From Stomoxys calcitrans (Eukaryota; Arthropoda; Insecta; Diptera; Muscidae), in NCBI RefSeq assembly GCF_963082655.1, contig NC_081552.1, positions 126,513,494-126,577,493 of the forward strand: a stretch of DNA of 64,000 nt. The letters run 5' to 3'. How positions within the stretch are numbered: position 1 is the first letter of the stretch; every line of letters begins with the position of its first letter. The notes beneath the pieces were generated by a model. It had not been told where the DNA came from. It saw only the letters and a list, made by a program, of their open reading frames with translations, and did not search any database. Shown here in pieces: positions 21,651-32,941 of this stretch. Position numbers and translations under genes: made by a program.

Positions 21651-22863
21651 ATATTTTCATTTAAAATTCAGATAATTTATCTGAAATTAAGATATTCGAC
21701 TTCAAATTCAGATATTCCATTTGAATATCAGAATACCTCACTTTCAAGTGTAATTAAGAAAATACCAGTTGAAATATAGAATACCGTTTGTAATTCAGAA
21801 ATTTTATTTAATATTTTGAAATCTCATTTGAAATTCAGAAATTTCATTAGAAATTCAGAAATTTCATTTGAAATTCGGAAATTTCATTTGAAATTCAGAA
21901 ATTTCATCGGAAATTCAGAAAATTTTTTTTGAAATATAAAATATTTAAATTGAAATTCAGATACTTTATTTGAAATTCAGAAAATGTCAATTAAAATTCC
22001 GAATCTTTCAATTGAAATTTAGAATTTTTCGATTGAAATTCAGACTATGCCACTTTCAAGAGTGATTCAAAAACTAACAATTGAATTTCAGAAATTCCAT
22101 TTATAATTCAGAAATTTTATTTTAAATTCAAATATTTTATTTGTAATTCAGAAATATTCTTTATATTCAGATATTTCATTTAAAATTTGGAATATTCCAA
22201 TTGAAATTCAGAGTACTTCAATTGAGATTTAGAATATTTCATTTGCAATTCAGACTACTCCACTTTCAAGTATAATTCAGAAAATACCATTTGAAATTGA
22301 GAAATTCCATTTATAATGCAGAAATTTTAATTTAATTCTCATATACATATGCTATTTGAAATTCACATATTCCATTTGAAATTCAAACCACTCCACTTTC
22401 AAGTGTAATTCAGATATTCCAAAACTGCAATTCAGAAATTCCATTTGTAATTCAGAAATTTCATTTGAAATTGAGATATTATATTTCAAATTTAAAAATT
22501 TCATTTCATATTCAGAAAGTCCATATAAAATTCGGAGTATTTCAATTAAAATTCAGATACTCCATCCGACATTCAGATATTCCATCTAAAATTCAGATAT
22601 TTTATTTGAAATTCAGAACATATTTTTTGAAATTCAGAATATTTCAATTGAATTTCAGAATATTTGAATTAAAATTAAGAATATTTCAACAGAAATTCAG
22701 CTTACTCAACTTTGAAGTGTAATTCATAAAATACCAATTGATATTCAGAAACTCCATTTCTTATTCGGAAAATTAATTTAAAATTCAGATATTTTATTTG
22801 AAACTCAGAAATTCTATGTTATGTTCAGACACTCCATTTCAAATTCAGAATATTTATTATTAT

Positions 22864-23716
22864 AAGGGGCTATGTTTTAAAAGCTGTGGGAAAGTTTTTT
22901 TAAAAAAAGTTCAGAAAAATGCATTAAATCTTTACTTGGGTCGATAGAACGGTCCATATAATTTATTTCATGCAAACCTTGACCGTGGCTGCGCCTCAAA
23001 TGGTTCATCCGCTTAGTCAATTTTGGCATACTCTTTCCAACATTTCGGCCGGTATCTCACGAATAAATGATTTAATGTTGTCTTAAAATACGTAAATTGA
23101 AGCGGGCCTGTCTGTATAGACATGAGCTTCAACATGGCCACACAAAAAAAGTCTAGAGTCGTTAAATCGCACGATATAGGCGGCCAATTGACCGGTCCCG
23201 AACGTGAAATAAAGTCCTTACCTAACTTGCCTCTCAATAAGTCCATTGTTACGCGTGCTGTTTGGCATGTGGCACCGTCTTGTTGAAACCATATGTCATA
23301 CAAGTCAAGCTCTTGTTTTTTTGGCAAAAAATGTTAGATATCGTCTCACGGTAGCGCTCACTATTTACATGTACGTTGCGATTCGCATCATCTTTGAAGA
23401 AGTACGATCCAATGATGCCACCAGCCCATAAACTGCACCAAATTGTGATTTTTCTGGATGCATCGGTAGCTCTTGCAATGCTTCTGGCTGATCTTCACTT
23501 CAAAATCGACAATTATGCTTATGAACTTTTTTAACAGATAACTTTTTTTTGATAATAAAATTAATTAATTTGCAAGCGTTGTTTGTTTGCAAGACGATTC
23601 ATGGTTAAATTGTAGACCAATCTGAAGATGTTTGACAGTGAAACAAAACACGAAACTTGCGTGAGCAGTGAAAACCAGTGTTGTCGAAAAGATAATAGCT
23701 AAAAAATCACCATTTA
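22864..23716 (-). mobile_element. Decayed D41D-type transposon inside the minisatellite
   Basis: The minus-strand 5' end is ATAAATGGTGATTTTTTAGC (right border, 23697-23716), followed by leader sequence shared with the element at 28135. The transposase is broken by stops and deletions. The 3' end near 22864 is inferred from where minisatellite monomers stop. Insertion into the array happened after the array had formed. Confidence 0.7.
23013..23327 (-). pseudogene. D41D-type transposase, catalytic C-terminal fragment
   Basis: Fragment of a Tc1/mariner-superfamily transposase. It shows DIWFQQDGATCQTA with the second catalytic Asp and GPVNWPPISCDLTTLDFF with the third; the count between the two Asp residues is 41, which matches the rosa-type DD41D group. 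After LDFF the frame diverges from the reading seen at 28739 (WGYVKAHVYT), so a frameshift follows. The N-terminal domain and first Asp lie further upstream on the minus strand in broken form. Dead copy. Confidence 0.75.
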
Positions 23717-25735
23717 TTGTATGAACTTCAAAATATTTCGATTGAAATTCAGATATTTTGAATTTCAAAATATATTGATTGAAATTCAGATATTCCATTT
23801 TATATTCTATTCCAGATATTATATTTTATATTTAATAATTTCAATTAAGATTGCGATAGTTTTTTGAAATTCAGAATGTGTTTATTAAAATTCAGACATT
23901 CCATTTGAAATTTCAATTAGAATTCAGAATATTTCAATTGAAATTCAGACTCCATAAAATACCAATTGAAATTGAGAAATTCAATCTGTAAGTCAGAAGT
24001 TCGTTTGAAGTTCAGAAATTACGTATGATATCCATACAGTCCTTTTGAAATTCAGAATAATTCATTTGAAATTCAGATTCTTCTTTTGAAATTCAGAATA
24101 TTTCAATTCAAAGGTAAATATTTTATTTGAAATTCAGAATATTTTATCTAAAATTCAGAATATTTCAGGTCAAATTCAGAATATTTTAATTCAGACTGGT
24201 GTAACTTTCAAATGTAATACAGATTAAACCTATTGAAATTGATAAATTCCGTTTAAATTAAGAATTTCATTTAAAATTCAGGTAGTAAATTTGAATTTCA
24301 GAAATTCCGTATGATATTCAGATATTTTATTTGAACTTCAAATAAAATATTTGAAGATCAGATATTTTATTTGCATTTCATAAATTCCATTTGAAATTTT
24401 TCAATTGAAAATATTCCATTCGAAGTTCAATTATAATTCAGAAGATTCCAATTGGAATTCTGACTACACCACTTTTAAGAGTATTTCAGAAAATACCAAT
24501 TTAAAAATTAGAAATTCCATGTGGTGTTCAGATATTCCATTTGAAATGCAGAATATTTTATTTTCAATTAAGACACCCCATGTGAAATTCATATATTTTA
24601 TTCGAAATTCTGATATTGTATTTGAAATTCAGATATTTTATTTGAAATTCAGAAATTTTATTTGAATTTCAGAATATGTAAAATGCAATTTAGATATTCC
24701 ATTTGAAATTCAGAATATTTCTATTAAAATTAGGAATATTTCAATTGAAAATCAGACTACACCACTCTTAAATATAATTCAGATATTCCAGGTACTAATT
24801 GAAATTCAGAAATTCCTTTTATAATTCAGAAATTTCATTGAAATTCAGATATTTTTTTTGAAATTCATTTGATATTCAGATATTCCTGTTGAAATTCAGA
24901 ATACTTCTTTTCAAATTCATATACTTCATATGAAATTCGGAATATTTCAATAGAAATTCATTTATTTCATGAAATTTTAAATATGCTAATTAAAATTTAA
25001 TATTCCATTTGAAATTCATCATATTTCAATTTAGAATATTTGAGTTGAAATTCAGAATATTGCAACGAAATTGTGGGGTCTGACACAATTTTCAAGTGTA
25101 AGTCCGAAGAAACCAACTATAATTCAGAAACTGCATTTATTAATCAGAAATGTCATTTGAAAGTTAGATATTGTATTTGAAAGTCAAAAATTCCGTTTTA
25201 TATTCAGATATTCCACTTGAAATTCAGAATATTTAATTTGAAATCCGGACACACCATTTGAATTGAATATTTTATTTGAAATTCAGAAAATCCATTTGAT
25301 ATTCAGATATTTCATTTAGCGTTCATATAATCCATTTGAAATTCAGAAATTTCAGCTGAAATTCAGATATTCCATATATCTTAATTCGGAATATTTACAT
25401 TGGAATTCATAATATATCATTTGAAATTCAGTTCAAATGTTTCTATTGAAATTCAGACTACACCACTTTCAACGGTTTTCTGAAAATACCAATTGAAATT
25501 CAGAAACTCCATAAATTCTGAATAATTCGTTGGGAAAATTATGCATGCAAGACGAAACGCGTCTCATAGTGGTTGGTGTGTGTTGCTATCTTTGGCTTTC
25601 CTTTTCCACTTTCAATTTCCGATCATTCATCTCGTCTCGAAAGAGAAACAAACAAAAAATTCAGATATTCCATTTGAAACTCTAAAAATTTCAATTGAAA
25701 TTCAAAAATTGCATTTGATTTTCAGAATATGTTAA

Positions 25736-26512
25736 AAAAAAATCTTAACCCAAGACCCAAATCGGGCGCAGATTTTAATGCAACTTATTGTGCCAAATTT
25801 CAGTGAAATTTATCAATAAATGCGGCTTTTTGAACAAAATACCTTTAATGTGGAGATCAGTCTGTTTGGGCGCTATAGTGAGATACAGTCTGACTTAGAC
25901 CATACTCAGTAAGGAAATCGAAGATTGTATCGCAACTCACTGTGTGTGGGAAATCAATGCTGCTTTTATGTAAGTCATTAAATCGGGTCTACATCAAGAT
26001 ATAAGTAGTCCTTCATCGAAGTCTCCTGTAGTAAAAAATATACTATTCAAAATAATATAAATGTAAAATTTATATACCGGTCTTAATGGTAGCTATATTC
26101 AAAAGGCTACACAATGTTGGGGAGGCCAAAAGAGACAAAATTTGACACGCTGTATCTCTACCTATATTAAAGTTTTTGGCCAACAATAGCCAACAATGAA
26201 TTTTGGAACGGCGAGAATATGGTCCAGATCGGTCCAACCTCTCCAAAAAAAGATTTCAACACCGAGTTTAGTTAAGTTTCGGAGCTTGGGAATGATTTAT
26301 ACATCCATTAATAAGGAATATTGCGTAAATAATGCGGTCGGTTTTTATGTGTAATGATGACGGCAACAAAAAAAAATTGGAAAATTTTACGTTTTTCAAA
26401 AATTGACTTTTGTGTCGCCAGTTATATAAAATCGGATAGGATAGAAATATATTCATGATTCTTGTTGTGTTTTCTAGAAGGAGTGATGCAGAATTAAAGT
26501 TCTTTACATATA
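25736..26512. other. Unassigned; decayed Rep-like words, no gene
   Basis: Phrases such as CCCAAGACCCAAATCGGG and TTGTGCCAAATTTCAGTGAAA suggest a very old Rep-family unit at 25750-25870. Nothing coding is visible. It ends at the TA flanking the Tc1 element. Confidence 0.3.
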
Positions 26513-26736
26513 CAGCGGTCATAAAAAAGTATTCATCATTAGCAAAATTGATAATAAATTCACTTATTTTGGGTAATTGAAGAAAATTTAAAGTAAACAA
26601 ATAATGCAGTTTTATGCAATAGTTTATTTTTCGTAATATGTTTTAAAATAAATTCAAAAAATAAATTTAATTAGCGCAAAAAATGCAATTTTATATAATA
26701 ACACCAAAAACAGAACAAAAAAAGTATTCATCATTG
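26513..26736. repeat. Left IR/DR arm of the Tc1-like element
   Basis: Outer site 26513-26540 (CAGCGGTCATAAAAAAGTAT then TCATCATT) and inner site about 26714-26736 (ACAAAAAAAGTATTCATCAT). Both are probable transposase binding sites by analogy with IR/DR transposons. The inner site lacks the CAGCGGTC tip. Confidence 0.8.
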
Positions 26737-26863
26737 ATGTGCTATCATCAAAGTCAAATTCAAATATTATTTGGGAATCCCCCTTTTCTGTTTTATTTAG
26801 TAAAGGAGGCTTTGCCCTTGACAGCAAATATTTAATTTCATTGAAAATATAGTTTTTGTCAAA

Positions 26864-27868
26864 ATGGGTCGTAAGCAAAACGAGGTTTCTGATGAGGTAA
26901 AAGTTTTGATAATAAAACACCACAGGAATGGTTTAACTCAAAAAACTATCAGTGAAATATTAAATAGACCACGATCTACTATACAATCCATCATCAGAAA
27001 GTGGACAGAAACGAAAACTGTTGACAATAAACCAAGATCTGGTCGACCAAAAGCACTTTCAGTTGGAGATGTGCGTTGGCTAGTGCGGCAAGTTCAGAAA
27101 GCTCCGAAGACAAATGCGACCATTCTTCGTAAAAACACTATGGAATATTTAGGGAAGGAAGTTACTACACAAACAATTCGAAATACACTCAAAAGGCATA
27201 GTTACAGAGGAAGAACTGAACGTAAGAAGCCCTTTATAAATAAAATAAACCGAGTGAAAAGGCTAAACTTCGCAAAAATTTATGTAAAACAGCCCGAATC
27301 ATTTTGGAAAACAGTCATTTTTGCAGACGAGAGCAAGTTTAATCTTTTTGGGTGCGATGGAAAGGTCATAATGTACAGAAAACCAAATACAGAGCTTGAA
27401 GAACGAAACACAGTTGCTACTGTAAAACATGGTGGAGGTGGTTTAATGGTTTGGGGGTGTATGGCGGCTTTAGGAGCGGGAAATCTTGAAATTATTAATG
27501 GAGTAATGGATCATAAGTATTACATTGACATTTTAAAGAGGAATTTAAAAGATAGTGCTGTAAAACTTGGGCTTGGTAATAACTTTCAATATTATCAAGA
27601 TAATGACCCCAAACATTCTGCTTTAAATACCAAGATGTGGATGCTGTATAACTGCCCCAAAGTCATTAAAACTCCTCCTCAAAGTCCCGACTTGAACCCA
27701 ATTGAACATCTTTGGGAACATCTCGAACGCAAATTGAGAACGCGCAATTTTTCGAGCAAGAGTCAAATGCAACAGGTGATAATGGAGGAATGGACTAATA
27801 TAGACCAAAATATAACCGCTAAATTAGTCCAATCGATGTCAAACCGTTTAAAAGAAGTACAGTATTAA
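26864..27868 (+). CDS. Tc1-like DD34E transposase, apparently intact (334 aa)
   Basis: Cut-and-paste transposase expected to act in the nucleus on the flanking 28-bp repeats and integrate at TA. Residues 1-110 form the paired-like DNA-binding region (NGLTQKTISEILNRPRSTI is a clear helix-turn-helix), with the AT-hook-like SGRPKAL at 59-65 linking its two halves. The catalytic core follows: D155 in VIFADESKFNLFG, a glycine-rich GGGGLMVWGCM loop at about 190-200, D246 in YYQDNDPKHSA, and E281 in SPDLNPIEHLWEHLE. The second Asp and the Glu are separated by 34 residues (DD34E). A basic KRHSYRGRTERKK around 110-122 may serve nuclear entry. Length is typical for Tc1 proteins. The start ATG lies in TCAAAATGG, a good insect context. 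No stop, frameshift or missing key residue is seen. Any promoter would lie in the 350-bp leader. Confidence 0.95.
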   Translation: MGRKQNEVSDEVKVLIIKHHRNGLTQKTISEILNRPRSTIQSIIRKWTETKTVDNKPRSGRPKALSVGDVRWLVRQVQKAPKTNATILRKNTMEYLGKEVTTQTIRNTLKRHSYRGRTERKKPFINKINRVKRLNFAKIYVKQPESFWKTVIFADESKFNLFGCDGKVIMYRKPNTELEERNTVATVKHGGGGLMVWGCMAALGAGNLEIINGVMDHKYYIDILKRNLKDSAVKLGLGNNFQYYQDNDPKHSALNTKMWMLYNCPKVIKTPPQSPDLNPIEHLWEHLERKLRTRNFSSKSQMQQVIMEEWTNIDQNITAKLVQSMSNRLKEVQY

Positions 27869-27906
27869 TTTTTTTAAATTATGTTATTTATTTTTTTGTT
27901 TTTTTG

Positions 27907-28128
27907 CAATGATGAATACTTTTTTTGTTTAATTTTTTGTGTTCAGCTGTAAAATGGCCCTTTTTGTTCCAATAAATACTATTTTTTTCTTTAAAAACAA
28001 TGAAATTGTGTACATATATATCACACAAGCACTACTGCATCATTAGTTTAATATGTTTTTATTCCAATTGTCTTTTGTAGACTTATTAAAAAAAAACATT
28101 GAATGATGAATACTTTTTTTGACCGCTG
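27907..28128. repeat. Right IR/DR arm of the Tc1-like element
   Basis: Inner site about 27907-27929 (CAATGATGAATACTTTTTTT) and outer site 28102-28128 ending in GACCGCTG. One base shorter than the left tip repeat in the A-run. An AATAAA-type signal (CAATAAATAC, 27970) lies between the ORF and the outer repeat. Confidence 0.8.
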
Positions 28129-28238
28129 TATATAAAGGGTGATTTTTTAGCATTATCTTTTTGGCAACACTGGTTTAAACAGCTCACGCACGTTTCGTGT
28201 TTTGTTTTACTGTCAAACATCTTCAGTTTGGTCTATAA

Positions 28239-28936
28239 TTTAACTATGAACCGTCTTACAAACGAACAGCGCTAACAAATTATTGAATTTTATTATCCAT
28301 GCTCTATTAAGAAGGTTCATCGTGCGCTTCTTCCATTGAGCGACGAAGATAATTTTTGGCTCAATGGGTACGTAAATAAGCAGAATTGCCGATTTTGGAG
28401 TGAAGGTCATCCAAAAGCATTGCAAGTGCTACCAATGCATCCAGAAAAAGTTTATGGGCTGGTGGCATCATTGGACCGTACTTCTTCAACGATAAAGCAC
28501 ATCGTAACGTAACTATGAAAGGTGAGCGCTACTCTGAGGTGATACCCAACTTTTTTGACCAGAAATACATGAGCTTGACTTGCATGACATGTGGTTTCAA
28601 CAAGACGGTTCCACATGCCACACAGCACGGGTAACAATAGACTTATTGAGAGGCGATTCGGTGAACATTTTATTTTACGTTCGGGACCGGTCAAATTGGC
28701 CGCCTATTTCGTGCTATTTTACGCCTTTAGACTAGTTTTTGTGGGGCTATGTTAAAGCTCATGTCTATACAGAAAAGCCCGGTTCAATTGACGCAAAGGA
28801 AGACAACATAGAAGCATTTATTAGTGAGATACCGGTCGAAACGTTGGAAAGAGTATGCCAAAATTGGACTAAGCGGATGGTCTATTTGAAGCGCGGTTAT
28901 GGGCGACATTTTCATGAAATAATCTTCAAGCATTAA
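28239..28936 (+). pseudogene. D41D-type transposase, broken
   Basis: Opens with MNRLTNEQR, immediately followed by a stop codon in place of the next codon, then QIIEFYY. A large internal deletion joins this to SDEDNFWLNGYVNKQNC, which carries the first catalytic Asp. The reading frame then shifts near 28450 (GLVASLDRT is out of frame) and shifts back for the C-terminus at 28739-28936 (WGYVKAHVYTEKPGS to HEIIFKH and a stop). The region with the second and third Asp is present but interrupted. This copy preserves the family's natural C-terminus, absent from the fold-back derivatives. Not functional. Confidence 0.8.
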
Positions 28937-29030
28937 ATTATATGCATCGTACTATCGATTCAAATAAAGATTTCAAAAATTTTTCTGAATTTTATGTTTT
29001 TTTTTTTGTTTTGAAAAACTATAGCTTTTA

Positions 29031-30102
29031 ACAAGTAAGAACGTGCTAAGTTCGGCCGGGCCGAATCCTATATACCCTCCACCATGGATCGCATTTGTCG
29101 AGTTCTTTTCCCGGCATCTCTTCTTAGGCAAAAAAGGATATAAGAAAAGAGTTGCTCTGCTATTAAAACGATATGAATATATGGTCCGGTTCGGACCACA
29201 ATTAAATTATATGTTGGAGACCTGTGTAAAATGTCAGCCAATTCGTATAAGAATTGCGCCCATTGGGGCTCACGAAGTAAAATATAGAGAACGATTTATA
29301 TGGGATCTGTATCGGGCTATAGACCGATTCAGACCATAATAAACACGTTTGTTGATGGTCATGAAAGGATCCATCGTACAAAATTTCAGGCATATCGGAT
29401 AATAATTGCGACCTCTAGGGACCAAGAAGTCAAGATCCCAGATCGGTTTATATGGCAGCTATATCAGGTTATGAACCGATTTGAACCTTATTTGACACAG
29501 TTGTTGAAAGTAAAAATAAAACACGTCATGCAAAAATCCAGCCAAATCGGATAGGAATTGCGCCCTCTAGAAGATCAAGAAGTCAAATCGGATAAGAATT
29601 GCGCACGCTAGAGGCTCAAGAAGTCAAGACCCAAGATCGGTTTATATGGCAGCTATATCAGGTTATGGACCGATTTAAACTATACTTGGCACAGTTGTTG
29701 GATATCATAGAAAAACACGTCGTACAAAATTTCATTCCAATCGGATAAGAATTGCGCACTCTAGAGGCTCAAGAATTCAAGACCCAAGATCGGTTTATAT
29801 GGCAGCTATATCCAAACATGGACCGATATGGCCCATTAACAATACCAACCGACCTACACTAGTAAGAAGTATTTGTGCAAAATTTCAAGCGGCTAGCTTT
29901 ACTCCTTCGGAAGTTAGCGTGATTTCGACAGACAGACGGACGGACGGACGGACAGACGGACGGACATGGCTAGATCGATATAAAATGTCGCGACGATCAA
30001 GAATATATATACTTTATGGGGTCTCAGACGAATATTTCGAGTAGTTACAAACAGAATGACGAAATTAGTATACCCCCCATCTTATGGTGGAGGGTATAAA
30101 AA
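29031..30102 (+). mobile_element. RepA copy inserted in the D41D transposon
   Basis: Compact copy with both ends: ACAAGTAAGAACGTGC and GGTGGAGGGTATAAAA. Its sub-terminal inverted repeats are perfect over 15 bases (TATACCCTCCACCAT at 29071-29085, ATGGTGGAGGGTATA at 30084-30098). GACGGACGGACGGACAGACGG tract near 29937-29965 (written here in part). About four core units. Confidence 0.88.
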
Positions 30103-30305
30103 ATCACCTTTTACGTGCAATAAATGTGATGTAGTACTTGGTTTTTAGCAGTGACAATTTTTTTATAACGTATTTTGGTTACCACGACCTCATTTATGGC
30201 TGGGTTATGGCGAGACATTTCTTAAATTGTTGGAAACATATTAACATTCAAGTTAAAATAAAAAAATCTCCGTGAAACTTTTGGAAACTTTTGAAATGTA
30301 GTAAA

Positions 30306-31142
30306 AACAAGTAAGGACGGTCTAAAGTCGTCCAAAAACGACCTTTTGATACCATACACCACATGGGGTATGCAATATAGGCGAAGTCTTCGAAATTTAA
30401 ATTTGCTTACAATTGAAGTGACGAATTTCGACCAAACTTTTGTTTGGAAATCGGTTCATAAATGCGCTTGCAACGGCCCAAAAACTGAAAATGAGGAGAT
30501 ATATATAAATGACACATATATCTAAATCTGAACCGATTGTTATTATATTTACTAGTGATCCGAAGAGTTGCAATTAACACAAATAATCGAATTATTGCAG
30601 TATAAGTCAAGTATAACTCAAAACTTTATATGGGAGCTATGCCTAAATCTAAATCGATTTCGAACAAAATCGGCACACATAGTAAAAAAACAGTCATAAA
30701 AGTATGCATTGTGCCAAATTTTGAAAAAATCTGTCAAGAAATACGCTGACCATGGCCTTAAAAGTAAAAATCGGGTGATACATATATATGTTAACTATAT
30801 ATAAATCTGAACCGATTTATTTAAAACACAACAACATTGTCAGGAGTTATAAGGAAAAACTACTTGCCAACATTTTGGGAAAATCGTAATACAAATGACC
30901 ACACATATATGCGAGCTAAAAAAAACATATATGTGAGCTAAAAAAAATCTGAAATCTGAACCAATTTTAATAAATTAACATGCATGGATGGACAGACGGA
31001 CATAGCTAAATCAAATCAGAACGTGATTCTGGTTCGATCAGTATGCTTATCAATGGGTCTATCTCTATTCCTTCTGGGTGTTACAAACAAATTCACTAAG
31101 TTATAATACCCTATACCATGGTAGTGGTGTAAGGTATAAAAA
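30306..31142 (+). mobile_element. RepG: third Rep-type family
   Basis: Starts AACAAGTAAGGACGG, shows a 5' stem of its own (AAAGTCGTCC / GGACG pieces) and the sub-terminal word ATACCATACACCAC (30349-30362). It ends GTGGTGTAAGGTATAAAAA, where GTGGTGTAAGGTAT (31124-31137) complements the 5' word with one mismatch. GGATGGACAGACGGACATAG near 30990 corresponds to the GACG tract of RepA, and CGATCAGTATGCTTATC follows it. Internal units share only ATATGGGAGCTA and GAACCGATT with RepA. It is old and single in this window. Confidence 0.7.
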
Positions 31143-31401
31143 ATGGCCATATTGGCTTTAAGATAAAGGGGTGGTTTGATTTTGAAAAGAGTCAAATTAG
31201 CATTTAAAACTTTTCTTATTGACTCCGCTTTATGAAAATGGAAAAGAAAAATGTTAATGATTTGATAACCAAAGTTTACGAAAACTTCAAGTAAATAGGA
31301 GTATCTTTTATGGAAAATTTTGCTGGTTTTAGAAGAACAAAATGTTTTTCATGTTGAAAACGATTCCATATTTAAACCGCTAAATATATTGGAATGATTA
31401 T

Positions 31402-32941
31402 TTTTTATACCCTCCTCCATAAGATGGGGGGTATACTAATTTCGTCATTCTGTTTGTAACTACTCGAAATATTCGTCTGAGACCCCATAAAGTATATATA
31501 TTCTTGATCGTCGCGACATTTTATGTCGATCTAGCCATGTCCGTCCGTCTGTCCGTCCGTCCGTCCGTCCGTCCGTCTGTCTGTCGAAAGCACGCTAACT
31601 TCCGAAGGAGTAAAGCTAGCCGCTTGAAATTTTGCACAAATACTTCTCATTAGTGTAGGTCGGTTGGTATTGTAAATGGGCCATATCGGTCCATGTTTTG
31701 ATATAGCTGCGATATAAACCGATCTTGGGTCTTGACTTCTTGAGCCTCTAGAGTGCGCAATTCTTATCCGATTGGAATGAAATTTTGCACGACGTGTTTT
31801 GCTATGATATCCAACAACTGTGCTAAGTATGGTTCAAATCGGTTCATAACCTAATATAGCTGCGATATAAACCGATCTTGGGTCTTGACTTCTTGAGCCT
31901 CTAGCGTGCGCAATTCTTATCCGATTGAAATGAAATTTTGCACGACGTGTTTTGTTATTATATCCAACAACTGTGCCAAGTATGGTTCAAATCGGTCCAT
32001 AACCTGATATAGCTACCATATAAACCGATCTTGGGTTTTGACTTCTTGAGCCTCTAGAGGGCACAATTCTTATCCGATTTGAATGAATTTTTGCACGAAG
32101 TATTTCGTTATGATATCCAACAACTGTGCGAAGTATGGTTGAAATCGGTCCATAACCCGATATAGCTGTCATATAAACCGATCTGGGGATTTGGCTTCTT
32201 GAGCTTCTAGAGGGCCCAATTCCTATCCGATTTGTCTGATATTTTGCATGACGTATTTTATTTTTACTTTCAACAACTGTATCAAATAAGGTTCAAATCG
32301 GTTCATAATCTGATATAGCTGCCATATAAACCGATCTGGGATCTTGACTTCTTGACCCCTAGAGGTCGCAATTATTATCCGATATGCCTGAAATTTTGTA
32401 CGACGGATCCTCTCATGACCATCAACAAACGTGTTTATTATGGTCTGAATCGGTCTATAGCCCGATAGAGATCCCATATAAATCGTTCTCTCTAATTTAC
32501 TTCGTGAGCCCCAATGGGCGCAATTCTTATTCGAATTGGCTGCCATTTTACACAGGTCTCCCACATATAATTTAATTGTGGTCCAAACCGGACGGATCCT
32601 CTCATGACCATCAACAAACGTGTTTATTATGGTCTGAATCGGTCCATAGCCCGATAGAGATCCCGTATAAATCGTTCTCTCTATTTTACTTCGTGAGCCC
32701 CCAAAGGGCGCAATTCTTATTCGAATTGGCTGACATTTTACACAGGTCTCCAACATAAATATAATTTAATTGTGGTCCAAACCGGACCATATCTTGTTAT
32801 CGGTCTAATAGCAGAGCAAATCTTTTCTTATATCCTTTTCTGCCTAAGAAGAGATGCCGGGAAAAGAACTCGCCAAATGCGATCCATGGTGGAGGGTATA
32901 TAAGATTCGGCCCGGCCGAACTTATCACGTTTTTACTTGTT
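31402..32941 (-). mobile_element. RepA copy with an internal duplication
   Basis: Left border TTTTTTATACCCTCCTCCAT, long GTCCGTCCGTCCGTCCGTCC tract at about 31538-31580, eight or so units, right border CTTATCACGTTTTTACTTG. A segment near the 5' end is duplicated: 32398-32580 and 32592-32760 both contain GACGGATCCTCTCATGACCA and the following 150 bases. Confidence 0.85.

Larger units (their letters stand above)
21651..25735. repeat. AT-rich minisatellite, about 20-bp period, about 3.2 kb net
   Basis: Monomers resemble AGAAATTTCATTTGAAATTC (20 bp) and AGATATTCCATTTGAAATTC, with variants of 18-24 bp. A diverged marker segment, ACTCCACTTTCAAGTGTAA followed by TTCAGAAAATACCAATTG, recurs at about 21740, 22050, 22260, 22390, 22710, 24200, 24470, 24760, 25085 and 25460. 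This implies a loose higher-order unit of 130-320 bp. A dead D41D transposon splits the array at 22864-23716. The monomer is rich in short palindromes (GAAATTTC, TTCAATTGAA). Long ORFs inside it arise because a 20-bp period cycles through all frames. Confidence 0.85.
26513..28128 (+). mobile_element. Intact Tc1-like element with IR/DR ends
   Basis: A 1616-bp element starting CAGCGGTCATAAAAAAGTAT and ending in the complementary ATACTTTTTTTGACCGCTG, flanked by TA on both sides. Each end carries a second copy of the AAGTATTCATCATT word about 200 bases inside, so the ends have the inverted-repeat/direct-repeat arrangement known from Sleeping Beauty and relatives. It encodes one uninterrupted transposase. 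It abuts the dead D41D element at 28135. Everything an autonomous element needs is visible, so this may be a recent arrival. Confidence 0.93.
28135..30112 (+). mobile_element. Dead D41D-type transposon hosting a RepA
   Basis: Left end AAGGGTGATTTTTTAGC at 28135 after TATA. Its right end AAAATCACCTTTTA appears at about 30100-30112, after an intervening RepA copy at 29031-30102. The RepA therefore landed in the 3' untranslated part (after CTATAGCTTTTA). One C of the terminal CACCC is lost on the right. The element is adjacent to, and independent of, the Tc1-like element. Confidence 0.75.

Noticed and set aside
22465..22722. 85-codon ORF with KFRIFQLNFRIF repeats
   Set aside because: By-product of the 20-bp AT-rich minisatellite; cycles through three frames every 60 bases.
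31538..31580. CRISPR-like regular array in the GTCCGTCC tract
   Set aside because: A 4-bp microsatellite without spacers, in a eukaryotic mobile element.
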